From: an uncultured Clostridia bacterium
GTDB taxonomy: Bacteria > Bacillota > Clostridia > TANB77 > CAG-508
Assembly (NCBI GenBank): GCA_934182605.1
Contig: CAKPRQ010000008.1
Coordinates: 1 to 64,000 of the forward strand
DNA length: 64,000 nt
Direction: 5' to 3'
Part shown: positions 16,682 through 25,107 of the stretch, in pieces
How positions within the stretch are numbered: the first letter of the stretch is position 1
Layout: every line of letters starts with the position of its first letter
Translations under genes and position numbers: made by a program
The notes under the pieces: model-generated
What the model saw: only the letters and a program-made list of their open reading frames with translations
What the model was told of the DNA's origin: nothing
Database searches by the model: none

Positions 16682-18112
16682 TCCGTACCAGCCTGAACCT
16701 AGGTAATTTGTTCCGTCATAGCTTGTATAACTTGTTTCAAATATACCGTCCCCATATTTATCTGCATTTGCTGCATAGTTTCTTACTCTATCATCTGATT
16801 TTCCTACTACATATACGTCTTTATACTTATCAGCGGCGTCATATACCGCTTTTCCATAATCTGTACTTGTTAAATATGAGTTTGCTACAGTTCCACCTTT
16901 TGTACTGTCTACATATGCTGCTACGTGTTCCCAAGAGCCTCCTGCCATATCATATATTCCATATACATTTCCTGTTGTACTCATTGTTACATTACTTTTA
17001 TAATTTCCATTTCCTGTTGTATATCCTGTAGAATTCATTGTTACTTCTGTTCTATTTCTTCCATATACACTATGTGCTAAATATGCAGCAGCACCCCATT
17101 CTGTATTTTTTATTAAATGTGGATCAATTATATCTTTATTTGTTGATATTCCATATATGTTTGCATTACTTTCATTGTTCATATTATAACAATTTAAAAA
17201 TATATTATTTCTATTTATACTTCTCCAGCTACTTACATTTCCTACTGTTCTTAATATTACACTACTTGATGTTTGTACATTTCCTGCTTGTGTTGCCCCA
17301 AAACTTGCATTTGCTGAACTTGCCTCAAATTTTCCTACCCATATTCCTTCTAATTCTATTGGTGTTCCATCTTCTTTTTTCCAACTAAAGGCTGGATGTA
17401 CTACATATGAATTTTGAGATGTTAATGGTTCAGATATTGGATTTGTTATTCCTACATTTAAACTTTCTCCGTTCTTATATGTATTATCTGTATTCAAAAA
17501 TTTTACTAAAATTTCTCCTGTTTGGTCTGTATGATATCCACTTGCTATTTTATATGCATATCTTGGTATCCATACATACATACTTCCTTCACCCGTTACT
17601 TTTTTTCCATACATCTCTTCTAAATTTGCTGTACTTGCATTTGTTACTCCCTCTACTTTCAAATTATCTCTTAACATTACATTTGCCCATTTACTTTTAT
17701 TTTCTTGCCCTACTACACTTGTATCTACATAATCAAACCATGTATTATTTGTTATTTCTTCTTCTGTTACTACATACCAACTACTATCACTTTCATTATA
17801 TGTTACTGGTACCATACCTTCTACTGTTTTCACTGCGATTTCCGATTCTATTCCTGGTAATTCACCATCATCTACTCCTGTATTTGTTCCATTTATATAA
17901 TCTTCCATTTGTTCAATTAAATTTTGTATCTTATAATTTTCACTTTGTACTGCATTTTCATATGTTGCAACAGCTTCTTTTGTTTTGCTAAATAGACCTC
18001 CATCATTCATTACAGCCCCAATGGCTACGCCAGCTAATATTAACATTATTACAACAGTGATTACTAGTGCAATTAATGTTATTCCATCCACATCTTTCAA
18101 TTGTCTTTCCAT
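16592..18112 (-). CDS. DGR target protein 1 (pilin-like, lectin-fold), truncated in its VR
   Basis: 506 residues, AAGGAGAG site. The N-terminus has a pilin-like segment GITLIALVITVVIMLILAGV (residues 10-29), but without the Glu at position 5 of true type IV pilins, then a coiled stalk (about 40-75), a repeated beta-rich middle (WYVVTEEEITNNTWFDYVDT, MYVWIPRYAYKI) and an FGE-sulfatase/C-type-lectin-like domain (WVGKFEASSANASFGATQ, NVYGIYDMAGGSWEHVAAYV). It should end ...GVFAF-variable-GFRAVLATL, like targets 2 and 3, but a TAG after GVFA removes the last 20 or so residues of the lectin core. It is probably a surface-anchored ligand-binding protein, now likely defective or misfolded. Confidence 0.85.
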   Translation of the reverse strand: MERQLKDVDGITLIALVITVVIMLILAGVAIGAVMNDGGLFSKTKEAVATYENAVQSENYKIQNLIEQMEDYINGTNTGVDDGELPGIESEIAVKTVEGMVPVTYNESDSSWYVVTEEEITNNTWFDYVDTSVVGQENKSKWANVMLRDNLKVEGVTNASTANLEEMYGKKVTGEGSMYVWIPRYAYKIASGYHTDQTGEILVKFLNTDNTYKNGESLNVGITNPISEPLTSQNSYVVHPAFSWKKEDGTPIELEGIWVGKFEASSANASFGATQAGNVQTSSSVILRTVGNVSSWRSINRNNIFLNCYNMNNESNANIYGISTNKDIIDPHLIKNTEWGAAAYLAHSVYGRNRTEVTMNSTGYTTGNGNYKSNVTMSTTGNVYGIYDMAGGSWEHVAAYVDSTKGGTVANSYLTSTDYGKAVYDAADKYKDVYVVGKSDDRVRNYAANADKYGDGIFETSYTSYDGTNYLGSGWYGDHTDFPFSSFPFFYSGGSYDSGALAGVFA

Positions 18113-18182
18113 AATTTTTCTCTCCTTCTCATTTTTGTTTTTCTTACATTCTTCAAGTTTTTTCTACATTTTTACTAAAAAT

Positions 18183-18212
18183 ATTATATAACTATTATGC
18201 GAGTTTTGTCAA
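18183..18212 (-). promoter_or_regulatory. Promoter of target gene 1 with an internal TTATGCGA site
   Basis: The minus strand has TTGACA (18207-18212), an 18-base spacer and TATAAT (18183-18188), 70 bases upstream of the ATG. The spacer holds TCGCATAA, the reverse of ATTATGCGA, which recurs in front of the adjacent regulator gene and, as TATGCGAG, upstream of target gene 3. Confidence 0.65.
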
Positions 18213-18305
18213 TCGTTTTTTTGAGTTTTTTTAATATTTTTTTAAAGTACGTATATTAAGTGTGTTTATGGATATTATATATTTATAAAATTAAGTAAAT
18301 TATTA

Positions 18306-18320
18306 TGCGATTTTATCGCA
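18306..18320. promoter_or_regulatory. Candidate operator of the Cro/C1-type regulator
   Basis: Perfect palindrome TGCGAT-TTT-ATCGCA, 57 bases upstream of the chosen start of the regulator gene. Its left half is part of ATTATGCGA, shared with the target gene 1 promoter. Palindromes of this size are typical of HTH_3 regulators. Binding is inferred. Confidence 0.45.
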
Positions 18321-18376
18321 TTTCCGTTTGTTCTTATTTTTTAAAAAATAATGTATTATATAATATGGTGATGATT

Positions 18377-18715
18377 ATGGAAAGAGATTTTGATAATCTG
18401 GTATATGGAAACTTTTTAAAAGAACTTCGTAAGCAAAATAAATTAACACAAGAAGAGGTTGCACGTATGACTGGCTTAGAGGCAAAATACATTAGTCAAC
18501 TTGAATGTGGTATTACTAAAGGTACAATTAATACCATGTTAAAACTTTGCGAAGCATATAATGTTACACCAAATGAAATTTTGCATATGTTTTTAAAGCC
18601 TGATAGTTGTAATGTTAAACTAGAAAAACTTATAGATAACGTTTCTAAAATGAGTAAGAGAGATAAAGAGGTAATTTTCTCTTTAGCTGAAATTCTTGCA
18701 AAGAAAAAATTATAA
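18377..18715 (+). CDS. Cro/C1-type helix-turn-helix regulator in the DGR locus
   Basis: I start at ATG 18377 (MERDFDNLVYGNFLKELRKQ), with GGTG seven bases upstream; in-frame starts further up lie over the candidate promoter and operator. 112 residues. The HTH_3 fold spans about 10-68: LKELRKQNKLTQEEVARMTG, LEAKYISQLECGITKGTINT, MLKLCEAYNVTPNEIL. A C-terminal helical part (KLEKLIDNVSKMSKRDKEVI) may dimerise. It lies divergently from target gene 1 and upstream of the template repeats, so it is a good candidate for controlling DGR target or template expression. DNA-binding is firm; the regulon is inference. Confidence 0.85.
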   Translation: MERDFDNLVYGNFLKELRKQNKLTQEEVARMTGLEAKYISQLECGITKGTINTMLKLCEAYNVTPNEILHMFLKPDSCNVKLEKLIDNVSKMSKRDKEVIFSLAEILAKKKL

Positions 18716-18886
18716 AGTATACTAAATTTAAAAAATTTATATTTTTTTAATTCCTATATATAACCTTTAAATATAAAGGTAAAAAATTGAATAAATGTAA
18801 TTAATACAGTTATATTTCTATATATTAATTGTTCATTACATTTTTTAAAATCGGTAAAGTTAAATAATATATATATTTAATTTTAT

Positions 18887-19280
18887 TGGGAATAAACTGA
18901 CCACACGGACTTTCCGTTTTCTAGCTTTCCGTTCTTTTACAGTGGCGGTAGCTACGATAGCGGTGCCCTCGCTGGTGTGTTCGCGTAGTTTCTCTTTCTT
19001 TGAGTTTTCGCCTGCACCGGTTTCAGCGCCGTGCTCGCCACACTTCGATACTATGAAAATATTTAAATATATTTTCGCCTCAATGTAATATTGTTTAAGG
19101 ATAATATTTAAGGGTGTATCAAAGAAGTTTATTTCCATTTCTACAAAATATATATTAGATTATTATTACAACAATAAATCTTATAATAATAATCTAATAT
19201 ATATTTTGTAGAAAGAACACATTAATTGTATATTTAAATTAGTAATTTTTATGAATATTTAAATATACAAAACCTTTTTC
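18887..19280 (+). ncRNA. Template-repeat cassette 2 (TR2 plus conserved 3' element)
   Basis: TR2 (18899-19045) is flanked by the same sequences as TR1. Upstream is TGGGAATAAACTGACCACAC. Downstream is CGATACTATGAAAATAT, then CCTCAATGTAATATTGTTTAAGG and GTATCAAAGAAGTTTATTTCC. A perfect 31-bp stem follows (arms 19138-19168 and 19184-19214). The TR2 core lacks most mutable adenines and contains TAG and TGA in the target frame. It is probably a duplicated template RNA gene whose core was overwritten; transcription is not shown. Confidence 0.6.
18899..19045 (+). repeat. DGR template repeat TR2 (decayed or overwritten)
   Basis: 147 bp. Where TR1 has AAC, GAA, AAC, AAT, AAC and AAC codons, TR2 has GAC, TTT, AGC, GAT, AGC and CTC: a variable-region-like, already mutated state. 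The middle is TAGTTTCTCTTTCTTTGAG, with two stops in frame. It differs from VR1 only as ACC versus GGC and AGC versus CGC near the 3' end. Confidence 0.8.
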
Positions 19281-19333
19281 TTTTTTATCTTTACTTTTTA
19301 ATTATTTTTTAATTTTTATTTTTTATGATCCTT

Positions 19334-19362
19334 CACCCCATAGCATTTTTGACTATGGGGTG
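19334..19362. terminator. Hairpin between the two TR cassettes
   Basis: CACCCCATAG / CTATGGGGTG is a 10-bp perfect stem with a 9-base loop. It could end the TR2 transcript or insulate TR1; there is only a weak T run on either side. Confidence 0.5.
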
Positions 19363-19434
19363 TGTTTAGATAAAGATAACTTATTTTATTTTATTTTTTT
19401 ATTAATAATAATTTTTAATACAATATAATAATAC

Positions 19435-19843
19435 TGGGAATAAACTGACCACACGAACTTTCCGTTTTCTAGCGAACCGTTCTTTTACCGCGGAGGTAAC
19501 TACAATAACGGAGCCAACGCTGGTGTGTTCGCGTTCAATAACAACACAGGCAATTCTAACTCTAACAACGGTTTCCGCGCCGTGCTCGCCACACTTCGAT
19601 ACTATGAAAATATATTTTTATATTTTTACCTCAAAGCAGTATTATTTAAGGATAATACTTAAGGTTGTATCAAAGAAGTTTATTTCCTTTTCTACTTAAA
19701 TTTATTATTAGAGAACATAAATTTTTATATGTTACTATAATACATATATTTCTCTTATAATTTATATTTGCTAGAATAAATACATTAATAGTATATTTGA
19801 ATTAGTAATTTTTTATGAATTTTTGAATATATGAATTTTAATT
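19435..19843 (+). ncRNA. Template-repeat cassette 1, the active DGR template
   Basis: TR1 (19447-19596, 150 bp) lies in plus orientation like the RT. It has 12 AAC/AAT codons in the target reading frame (for example AACTACAATAACGGAGCCAA), the codons that DGRs diversify. VR2 and VR3 differ from it almost exclusively at its adenines. Flanking sequence out to about 19840 is shared with cassette 2, including CGATACTATGAAAATAT, a CAAAGAAGTTTATTTCC block and a following AT-rich stem, which suggests a structured template RNA bound by Avd and RT. TATAAT-like CAATATAATAATAC lies just upstream. In-frame TAA before TR1 shows it is not itself coding. Confidence 0.88.
19447..19596 (+). repeat. DGR template repeat TR1
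   Basis: 150 bp, aligned without gaps to VR2 (20958-21107) and VR3 (26925-27074). The 3' 27 bases GGTTTCCGCGCC...CACACTT are invariant and GC-rich, as expected for the initiation-of-homing region. Beyond it TR1 reads CGATACT where VRs have a stop codon. Confidence 0.95.
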
Positions 19844-19950
19844 TTGCTAAAAATAGCATACACAACTATTTATGTTTCATCTAGTCTTCTCTTAGAACAT
19901 TCTATTAATATAAATTTATTAATTTTCCACTTGAGTTTGTCAAGTCTAGT

Positions 19951-20928
19951 GGTTCTTTGTCAAGATAGTTGACTGATAAAGGTGAATATGACAGAATATC
20001 CTCTGTAATAGTACGGAGGATATTTTGATGAAATTAAATGAACTAATAAAAGAATTAGACAAAAAATTAGAAGTAACTAAGGAAGAAATTATAGGAGGAA
20101 CAATGTACATATATTGTGAAACTAAAAGACAAAATACTAAATGTAAGTATTGTAGTAAAGAAAGTCAAAGTGTACACAGCACATATACAAGAACTATAGC
20201 TGATTTGCCAATTCAAAATTATAAAGTAAAATTAATAATAACTGTAAAAAAATATTTCTGCAATAATGATAAATGTAATCATAGAACATTTGCAGGAACG
20301 CTTGAATTCGTAGAAAAGAATGCAATAAGAACAAAACGTTTAGATGACTACATAAATAATATAGGATTAAAGGTAAGTTCTAAAGAAGCAGAAAAACAGA
20401 TAAAAGATAATCTTGTAAATATTTCTAATAATACAGTATTAAGAGTTGTAAAAAAAAACAAATGTAACGGTAGATTATGATGTTGAAAATCTAGGAATAG
20501 ATGATTTTTCGTCAAAGAAAAGAGAAATATTTAATACAATAGAAAGATCAACACATTCAATATTAGCTCCTTTTGTTCCAATGATAAAAAAATTACTTTT
20601 TTATGATATAGAAGAAATTAAAGATGAAAATCTAAAAAATGATTTAAGAGAATATTTGGAAACAAGTAAGGAATTAAGTGAACTTTTTAAAATGATAAGA
20701 AAATTTAAAGAGATAATATTTTCTAAAAAACCACAGAGATTAAAATTTTGGATAGAAAAAGCAAAAAAATTAATGTAAAGGAGCTTAATAGCTTCATTAC
20801 ATTAATTGAAAGTGATATAGATGCTGTAAAAGATGCAATAAAATATGATTATAGCAATGGGCTAATAGAACACACTTAGATTTTAACACTCAAATATTAT
20901 CCTAAATCAACTATCTTGACAAAGAACC
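19951..20928 (+). mobile_element. Internally deleted ISL3-type insertion sequence
   Basis: The element is bounded by 22-bp perfect inverted repeats that begin GGTTCTTTGTCAAGATAG (19951-19972 and 20907-20928). Similarity extends outward to TGTCAAG on both sides. Inside is a transposase remnant. At 978 bp it is shorter than typical members because the catalytic middle and the C-terminus are deleted. No clear 8-bp target duplication is visible. It separates TR1 from target gene 2. Confidence 0.8.
20028..20880 (+). pseudogene. ISL3-family transposase remnant
   Basis: Starts at ATG 20028 behind GGAGG. The N-terminal zinc-finger region is intact: TKCKYCSKESQSVHSTYTRT, IADLPIQNYKVKLIITVKKY, CNNDKCNHRTFAG. 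The frame shifts near 20455. Downstream text reads VDYDVENLGIDDFSSKKREI (start of the DDE domain with its first Asp), then jumps to a late helical part FSKKPQRLKFWIEKAKK and LNSFITLIESDIDAVKDAIK...YSNGLIEH. The DDE core between these is missing. Non-functional. Confidence 0.8.
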
Positions 20929-20954
20929 AGTTAGCTTGACATTTTCGTTTAAGA

Positions 20955-22736
20955 CTAAAGTGTGGCGAGCACGGCGCGGAAACCGTGGTGAGAGTGAGAA
21001 TCGCCTGTGTTGTGAGTGAACGCGAACACACCAGCGTAGGCTCCGTCATCGAAGCTACCTCCGCGGTAAAAGAACGGTCCGCTAGAAAACGGAAAGTCCG
21101 TGTTGTCTCCGTTCCAGCTAGCTCCTGCGTAGTTCGTTCCGTCGTATGATGTATAACTAGTCTCGAATATACCGTCGCCGTATTTATCGGCGTTTGCTGA
21201 ATAATTTCTTACTATATCGTCATTTTTATCTGATACTCTATATACATCCTTATATTTAGGTGCGGCGTCGTACACAGCCTTACCATAACTTTCTCCAGTT
21301 AAATATGAGTTTGCTACAGTTCCACCTTTTGTACTGTCTACGTATGCAGCAGTATGTTCCCAAGAGCCTCCTGCCATATCGTATATTCCATACACGTTTC
21401 CAGTTGTACTTAATGCTACATTCGTTTTGTAATTTCCATTTCCTGTATTATATCCACTTAAATTACTCATGCTTTCATCAGCAATTTTATTTCTTCCATA
21501 CTTACTATGTGCTAAATATGCTGCTGCTCCCCATTCTGTATTTTTTATTAAATGTGGGTCTATTTTATCTTTATCTGTTGATATTCCATATATACTTGCA
21601 TTTGCAGAGCTATTCATATTGTAGCAATTTAAGAATATATTATTTCTATTTATACTTCTCCAACTTGATACGTTTCCTACTGTTCTTACTATTACTGAAC
21701 TACTTGTTAAAACATTTCCTGGTTGTGTTGCTGCATAACTTGCATTTGCTCCACTTGCCTCAAACTTTCCTACCCATATTCCTTCTAATTCTACTGGTGT
21801 TCCATCTTCTTTTTCCCATGTGAAGGCTGGGTGCACTCTATACGAAGTAGTATCTACAGAACCGACTAACGGATTTGTAAGTAATGTAGATGTACTTGAA
21901 CCATCTTTATATGTGTTATTTGTATTTAAAAATTTTACTGATATTTCTCCTACTTGGTCTGTATGATAACCACTTTCTATTTTATATGCATATCTTGGTA
22001 TCCATACATACATACTTCCATCACTTGTTACTTTTTTTCCGTACATTTCTTCTAATGTTGCAGTATTAGCATTTGTTACGCCTTCTACTTGCAAATTATC
22101 TCTCAACATTATATTGGCCCATTGGCTTGAACTTTCTTTTCCTGATACACTTGTATCTACATAATTAAACCATGTATTGTTATCTATTTCTTCTTTTGTT
22201 GCTACATACCAACTTGTATCTGTTGTATTATATGTTACCGGTACCATTCCGTCTGCTAATTTTACCGTTATATCTGATTTTTGCCCTGGAAGTGTAGATG
22301 AACCAGGTGTCTCTGGCCCTTTTTCTTCTTGCACTAAACTTCCATTTATATGGGTTACATTTAAGTTACTATCTACATTAAATGTATAACCATCCATTTT
22401 TACTATGCCTTCTGTTTCTGTTACTGCTACATATGTTATTTCTTTATCGTAATACACTTGATTTGATGTATCTGTTAATTTAGGCAAATCAGCTAATTGG
22501 GCTACTTCTCCTGTATCATAAATTGTTTGCATATCTAAATTTAACATTTTTACTCTAAATTTTTCTAATACAGATGATTTATTATACTCATCTGCAGCCA
22601 ATTTTGTTTTATCAAATAATCCTCCATCATTTGTTAATACAGATATCCCTACTCCTGCTAATATTAACATTATTATTACAGTTAGTACTAAAGATATTAA
22701 TGTTATTCCTTTTTCTTTAATTTGTAATTTTTTCAT
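20955..22736 (-). CDS. DGR target protein 2 (pilin-like, FGE/C-lectin fold)
   Basis: 593 residues. The N-terminal pilin-like helix is GITLISLVLTVIIMLILAGV (residues about 10-29), followed by a coiled segment, a unique linker domain (about 70-150: VYYDKEITYVAVTETEGIVK), a beta-rich middle (TSWYVATKEEIDNNTWFNYV, MYVWIPRYAYKIESGYHTDQ) and the FGE-sulfatase/C-type-lectin-like domain (WVGKFEASGANASYAATQPG, NVYGIYDMAGGSWEHTAAYV). The C-terminus is the diversified VR2: RGGSFDDGAYAGVFAFTHNT, GDSHSHHGFRAVLATL. It is predicted to sit on the membrane or wall with the variable lectin face outward. A leader sequence upstream is shared with target 3. Confidence 0.92.
   Translation of the reverse strand: MKKLQIKEKGITLISLVLTVIIMLILAGVGISVLTNDGGLFDKTKLAADEYNKSSVLEKFRVKMLNLDMQTIYDTGEVAQLADLPKLTDTSNQVYYDKEITYVAVTETEGIVKMDGYTFNVDSNLNVTHINGSLVQEEKGPETPGSSTLPGQKSDITVKLADGMVPVTYNTTDTSWYVATKEEIDNNTWFNYVDTSVSGKESSSQWANIMLRDNLQVEGVTNANTATLEEMYGKKVTSDGSMYVWIPRYAYKIESGYHTDQVGEISVKFLNTNNTYKDGSSTSTLLTNPLVGSVDTTSYRVHPAFTWEKEDGTPVELEGIWVGKFEASGANASYAATQPGNVLTSSSVIVRTVGNVSSWRSINRNNIFLNCYNMNSSANASIYGISTDKDKIDPHLIKNTEWGAAAYLAHSKYGRNKIADESMSNLSGYNTGNGNYKTNVALSTTGNVYGIYDMAGGSWEHTAAYVDSTKGGTVANSYLTGESYGKAVYDAAPKYKDVYRVSDKNDDIVRNYSANADKYGDGIFETSYTSYDGTNYAGASWNGDNTDFPFSSGPFFYRGGSFDDGAYAGVFAFTHNTGDSHSHHGFRAVLATL
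20958..21107 (-). repeat. DGR variable region VR2
   Basis: 150 bp, ungapped to TR1. Of 14 differences, 13 fall on TR1 adenines (for example AAC to AGC, GAC, TAC and CAC; AAT to GAT and ACT; TAC to TTC; GAA to GGA). The single exception is a C/A at the upstream edge. The stop TAG follows immediately. Confidence 0.95.
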
Positions 22737-23040
22737 TTTTACTTTTCATTCCTTGTTTATTATATTTAGGTTTTTAATAAGGAATTACCTATAAACCTAT
22801 TTTACAATTTAGCCATTACATATCTTTCTGTTTACTTTTATATTTTATACTATTATTCATAAAATATGAACAAGTAAATATACGACTTAAAACGCATTTA
22901 CATTTTTATAATTTTGCTTTTATATAGTATTTCCAATTGGTCCTGCTCTATACCTTAAAACACATAAAGATAGACCCATGATATAAAAAAATATCATAAT
23001 TCTATCTTTATTTATATATTCTTCAATTTTTACATTACTT
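22737..23040 (-). promoter_or_regulatory. Leader region of target gene 2
   Basis: Contains a hairpin with arms AAAGATAGA / TCTATCTTT and inner ATGATAT / ATATCAT (near 22965-23010) that corresponds in position and sequence to a hairpin upstream of target gene 3 (near 28855-28925), where the inner stem differs but still pairs. This suggests a conserved leader RNA. No known riboswitch was recognised. Confidence 0.45.
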
Positions 23041-23157
23041 TTATTTTCTAAAAGACAATACACCGTGGTCGAGTAAACGAATTCCACGTTGAATAAAGAG
23101 ATTCTCTCTTTCTCTCTCTACAACCGCAAGGGTTTTGAGACTTTTTGTTGTTTTCAT
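23041..23157 (-). CDS. Mini-ORF of 38 codons with a dinucleotide tract
   Basis: ATG 23155-23157 sits 8 bases after AAGGAGG. It reads MKTTKSLKTLAVVERERENL and ends RLLDHGVLSFRK. The tract AGAGAGAGAAAGAGAGA encodes the VERERE part. A related sequence with a TG/CA tract lies on the far side of the group II intron (25007-25107), and one with a TA tract lies upstream of target 3 (28974-29087). It may be a leader peptide or a non-coding leader that happens to be open. Confidence 0.35.
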   Translation of the reverse strand: MKTTKSLKTLAVVERERENLFIQRGIRLLDHGVLSFRK

Positions 23158-23194
23158 CTTTCATTCCTCCTTATTCTTCGCTTTCGCTCCTCAC

Positions 23195-23228
23195 AGAACC
23201 GTACGTGCCCTATTAAGGCATACGGCTC
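23195..23228 (-). ncRNA. Group II intron domain V
   Basis: Minus strand: GAGCCGTATGCC, TTAATA, GGGCACGTACGGTTCT. It folds into the invariant 34-nt catalytic hairpin with an AGC-type triad at its base. Confidence 0.85.
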
Positions 23229-23247
23229 TTTGTTATAATCTTTCACT

Positions 23248-24554
23248 TTAGCTTACTGCAACATATATTCGTGGTTGTATTATTGGATTATATTTTAGTA
23301 TTTTGTTATATTTTTCCCAACTCATCTTTTTCTTTTGACCTCTTCCTCTTAATTGCTTAAATAGTGTCATTATTATATATCGCCTAAATTCTTCTAGTTT
23401 ATTATAGTTATCTGTTATTCCATAATATCTGTAATGTCCTATTAATTTTACATTTAGTCTTTTTATTATTTCTGTTGGTTCTCGTTGAATATTTTCTTTA
23501 ATCCATTGTTTTGCATTCTGTTTCTTTGTTTTCATTTTCTTTTGGCTTGTTTTATGTATTACTTTGTAGTATCCTTTTCTTGTTTTTCCGTTTATATGTG
23601 TAAATCCTAAGAAATCAAACTTATCTTTACTTCCGATTATTACTTTTTCCAAATTTTATGATTTTCGTCTTATCTTCTGCTAGTTCTAATTTAAATTTCT
23701 CTAGTCTTTCTTTCAGTTCTTTATAAAATTTATAGGCTTCTTTTTCATACTCAAAACATACTACAAAATCATCCGCATATCTTACTAGATATACTTCACC
23801 TTTATATCTCTTCTTGATGTCTTTTTCTATCCATAAATCTAGTACATAGTGTAGATATACATTTGCCAATATTGGGCTTATTAATCCTCCTTGTGGCGTT
23901 CCTTGTTCTGTCTTTATTTTCTTTCCCTGTTCCATTATTCCACTCTTGAGAAATCTCTTTATATATCTTATGAAATGTTTATCCTGTATCGTATGTTCTA
24001 AGAATTTTATTAGCCATTTGTGGTCTACGTTGTCAAAGAAGCTTTTTTATATCTGCATCCACTATGTAATTTACTCTTCTTTCTTTTATTATTTTGTTTA
24101 GTGCTATTATCGCTTCATGGCAATTCTTTCTGGGTCTAAAACCATATGAACATTCTAGAAAGATATTTTCATATATTTCATTTAATACTTCAGCAAACGA
24201 ACCTTGTACTATTTTGTCTCTATATGCTGGTATCCCTAACGGTCTTAGTTTATCACTTCCTGCTTTTGGAATATATGCTCGTCTTACTGGTGTAGGTCTA
24301 TACTTGAAACTTCTCATTTCTTCTATTATTTCCTCTATATTATCTCTAAGATTTTCTTCGTATGTTATTTTATCTACACCGTCTATTCCTGTCGCTTTAC
24401 CTTTCTCTTGTTTTCTGTGTTCTTTTAGTAAACTTTCATAATTTATATATTTCATCAGCCCTTGTACATGTTTATATGTCTGCAGTTGCTTAGTTATCTT
24501 TGTGTAATCATTTGACACTTCAATCACCTCCTTGTGTGACTTGTGTTTATTCAC
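23248..24554 (-). pseudogene. Group II intron-encoded reverse transcriptase/maturase, two frameshifts
   Basis: Three consecutive frames together give one LtrA-like protein. Frame 1 (24554-24033): KGKATGIDGVDKITYEENLR, KLRPLGIPAYRDKIVQGSFA, SYGFRPRKNCHEAI, NYIVDADIK. Frame 2 (to 23627): TEQGTPQGGLISPILANVYL, VYLVRYADDFVVCFEYEKEA (YADD). Frame 3: maturase domain X (HINGKTRKGYYKVIHKTSQK, LKYNPIIQPRIYVAVS). No HNH endonuclease. The first break is an extra A in an A run (24043-24048, coding AAAAAA); the second is an extra C in AATCGGAAG near 23635. Without these two bases the protein would be whole. Confidence 0.88.
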
Positions 24555-25006
24555 AAAGTCGATTATTACATAGATTCCTTCCCTCCATTAGCATTACCTA
24601 ATTTCTTCGGTACTATTAATCTATCCGACTCCCAATATATCATTAATACTTGCTTTCCGTCCCCGTCCCGCTTGTATCTACCTCTCGGAATATATTGGGT
24701 CTCCCCGGTCTACTTAATATAACTATCTATGCTCGCCAGCTTCATCGACCCCGATGGAACCTATATATTCTTACCATACCGACTATATATTGCCGCTTGC
24801 TGCTCACACAATGGCATCAGCTTCCATTTCTTCACCTAACGAGGCTCATTCCGTTCACGCTTTCGCATTCTGGCTCTCATATTCCCCGACTTACGCTTAA
24901 ACCTAACATTACTGTTTTGGCTCCAAAGTCTAGGTACTAGCTGTTGGTTAGACTTTACTAGGTAGGCATTCCACCTACTTTATATCAAGCATCTATCAGG
25001 ACGCAC

Positions 25007-25107
25007 TGTGTGTGTACAGCCGCAAGGGTTTCAGCGTTTTTTCTAAATTTTATATTATTCATTTTTTCTTTTACACTTATATTTTTTTCATCTATATTTT
25101 TCATCAT
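25007..25107 (-). other. Mini-ORF fragment at the 5' exon of the group II intron
   Basis: From ATG 25105-25107 the frame reads MMKNIDEKNISVKEKMNNIK, FRKNAETLAAVHTQ and runs into the intron at 25006. The sequence CTGAAACCCTTGCGGCTGTA followed by CACACACA is homologous to the 23041 and 28974 mini-ORFs, each with a different dinucleotide tract at the same place. Confidence 0.4.

Larger units (their letters stand above)
23180..25006 (-). mobile_element. Group II intron, decayed
   Basis: The 5' end is GTGCGTCCTGATAGATGC at 25006 downward, the standard GUGYG start. Domain V is at 23195-23228 (minus strand GAGCCGTATGCC...GTACGGTTCT, a 34-base hairpin). The intron-encoded protein occupies 23248-24554, in domain IV. 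I cannot fix the 3' boundary because domain VI is not clear; it lies between about 23160 and 23190. It interrupts or abuts a mini-ORF family upstream of target gene 2. Confidence 0.85.

Noticed and set aside
16708..17991. Long plus-strand frames opposite the target genes, rich in Leu and His
   Set aside because: They are shadows of the minus-strand coding sequence, without ribosome sites; the same happens opposite targets 2 and 3.
18899..19045. TR2 as a second fully active template for VR1
   Set aside because: Few mutable AAY codons remain and VR1 shows almost no adenine changes relative to it; kept as a decayed template instead.
18860..19138. A 92-codon minus-strand frame across TR2
   Set aside because: It is antisense to the template repeat, has no ribosome site, and its residues mirror TR2; an open frame by chance.
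22737..23160. A cyclic di-GMP riboswitch upstream of the pilin-like genes
   Set aside because: The conserved core motifs of the known c-di-GMP classes are not present, although a hairpin leader exists.
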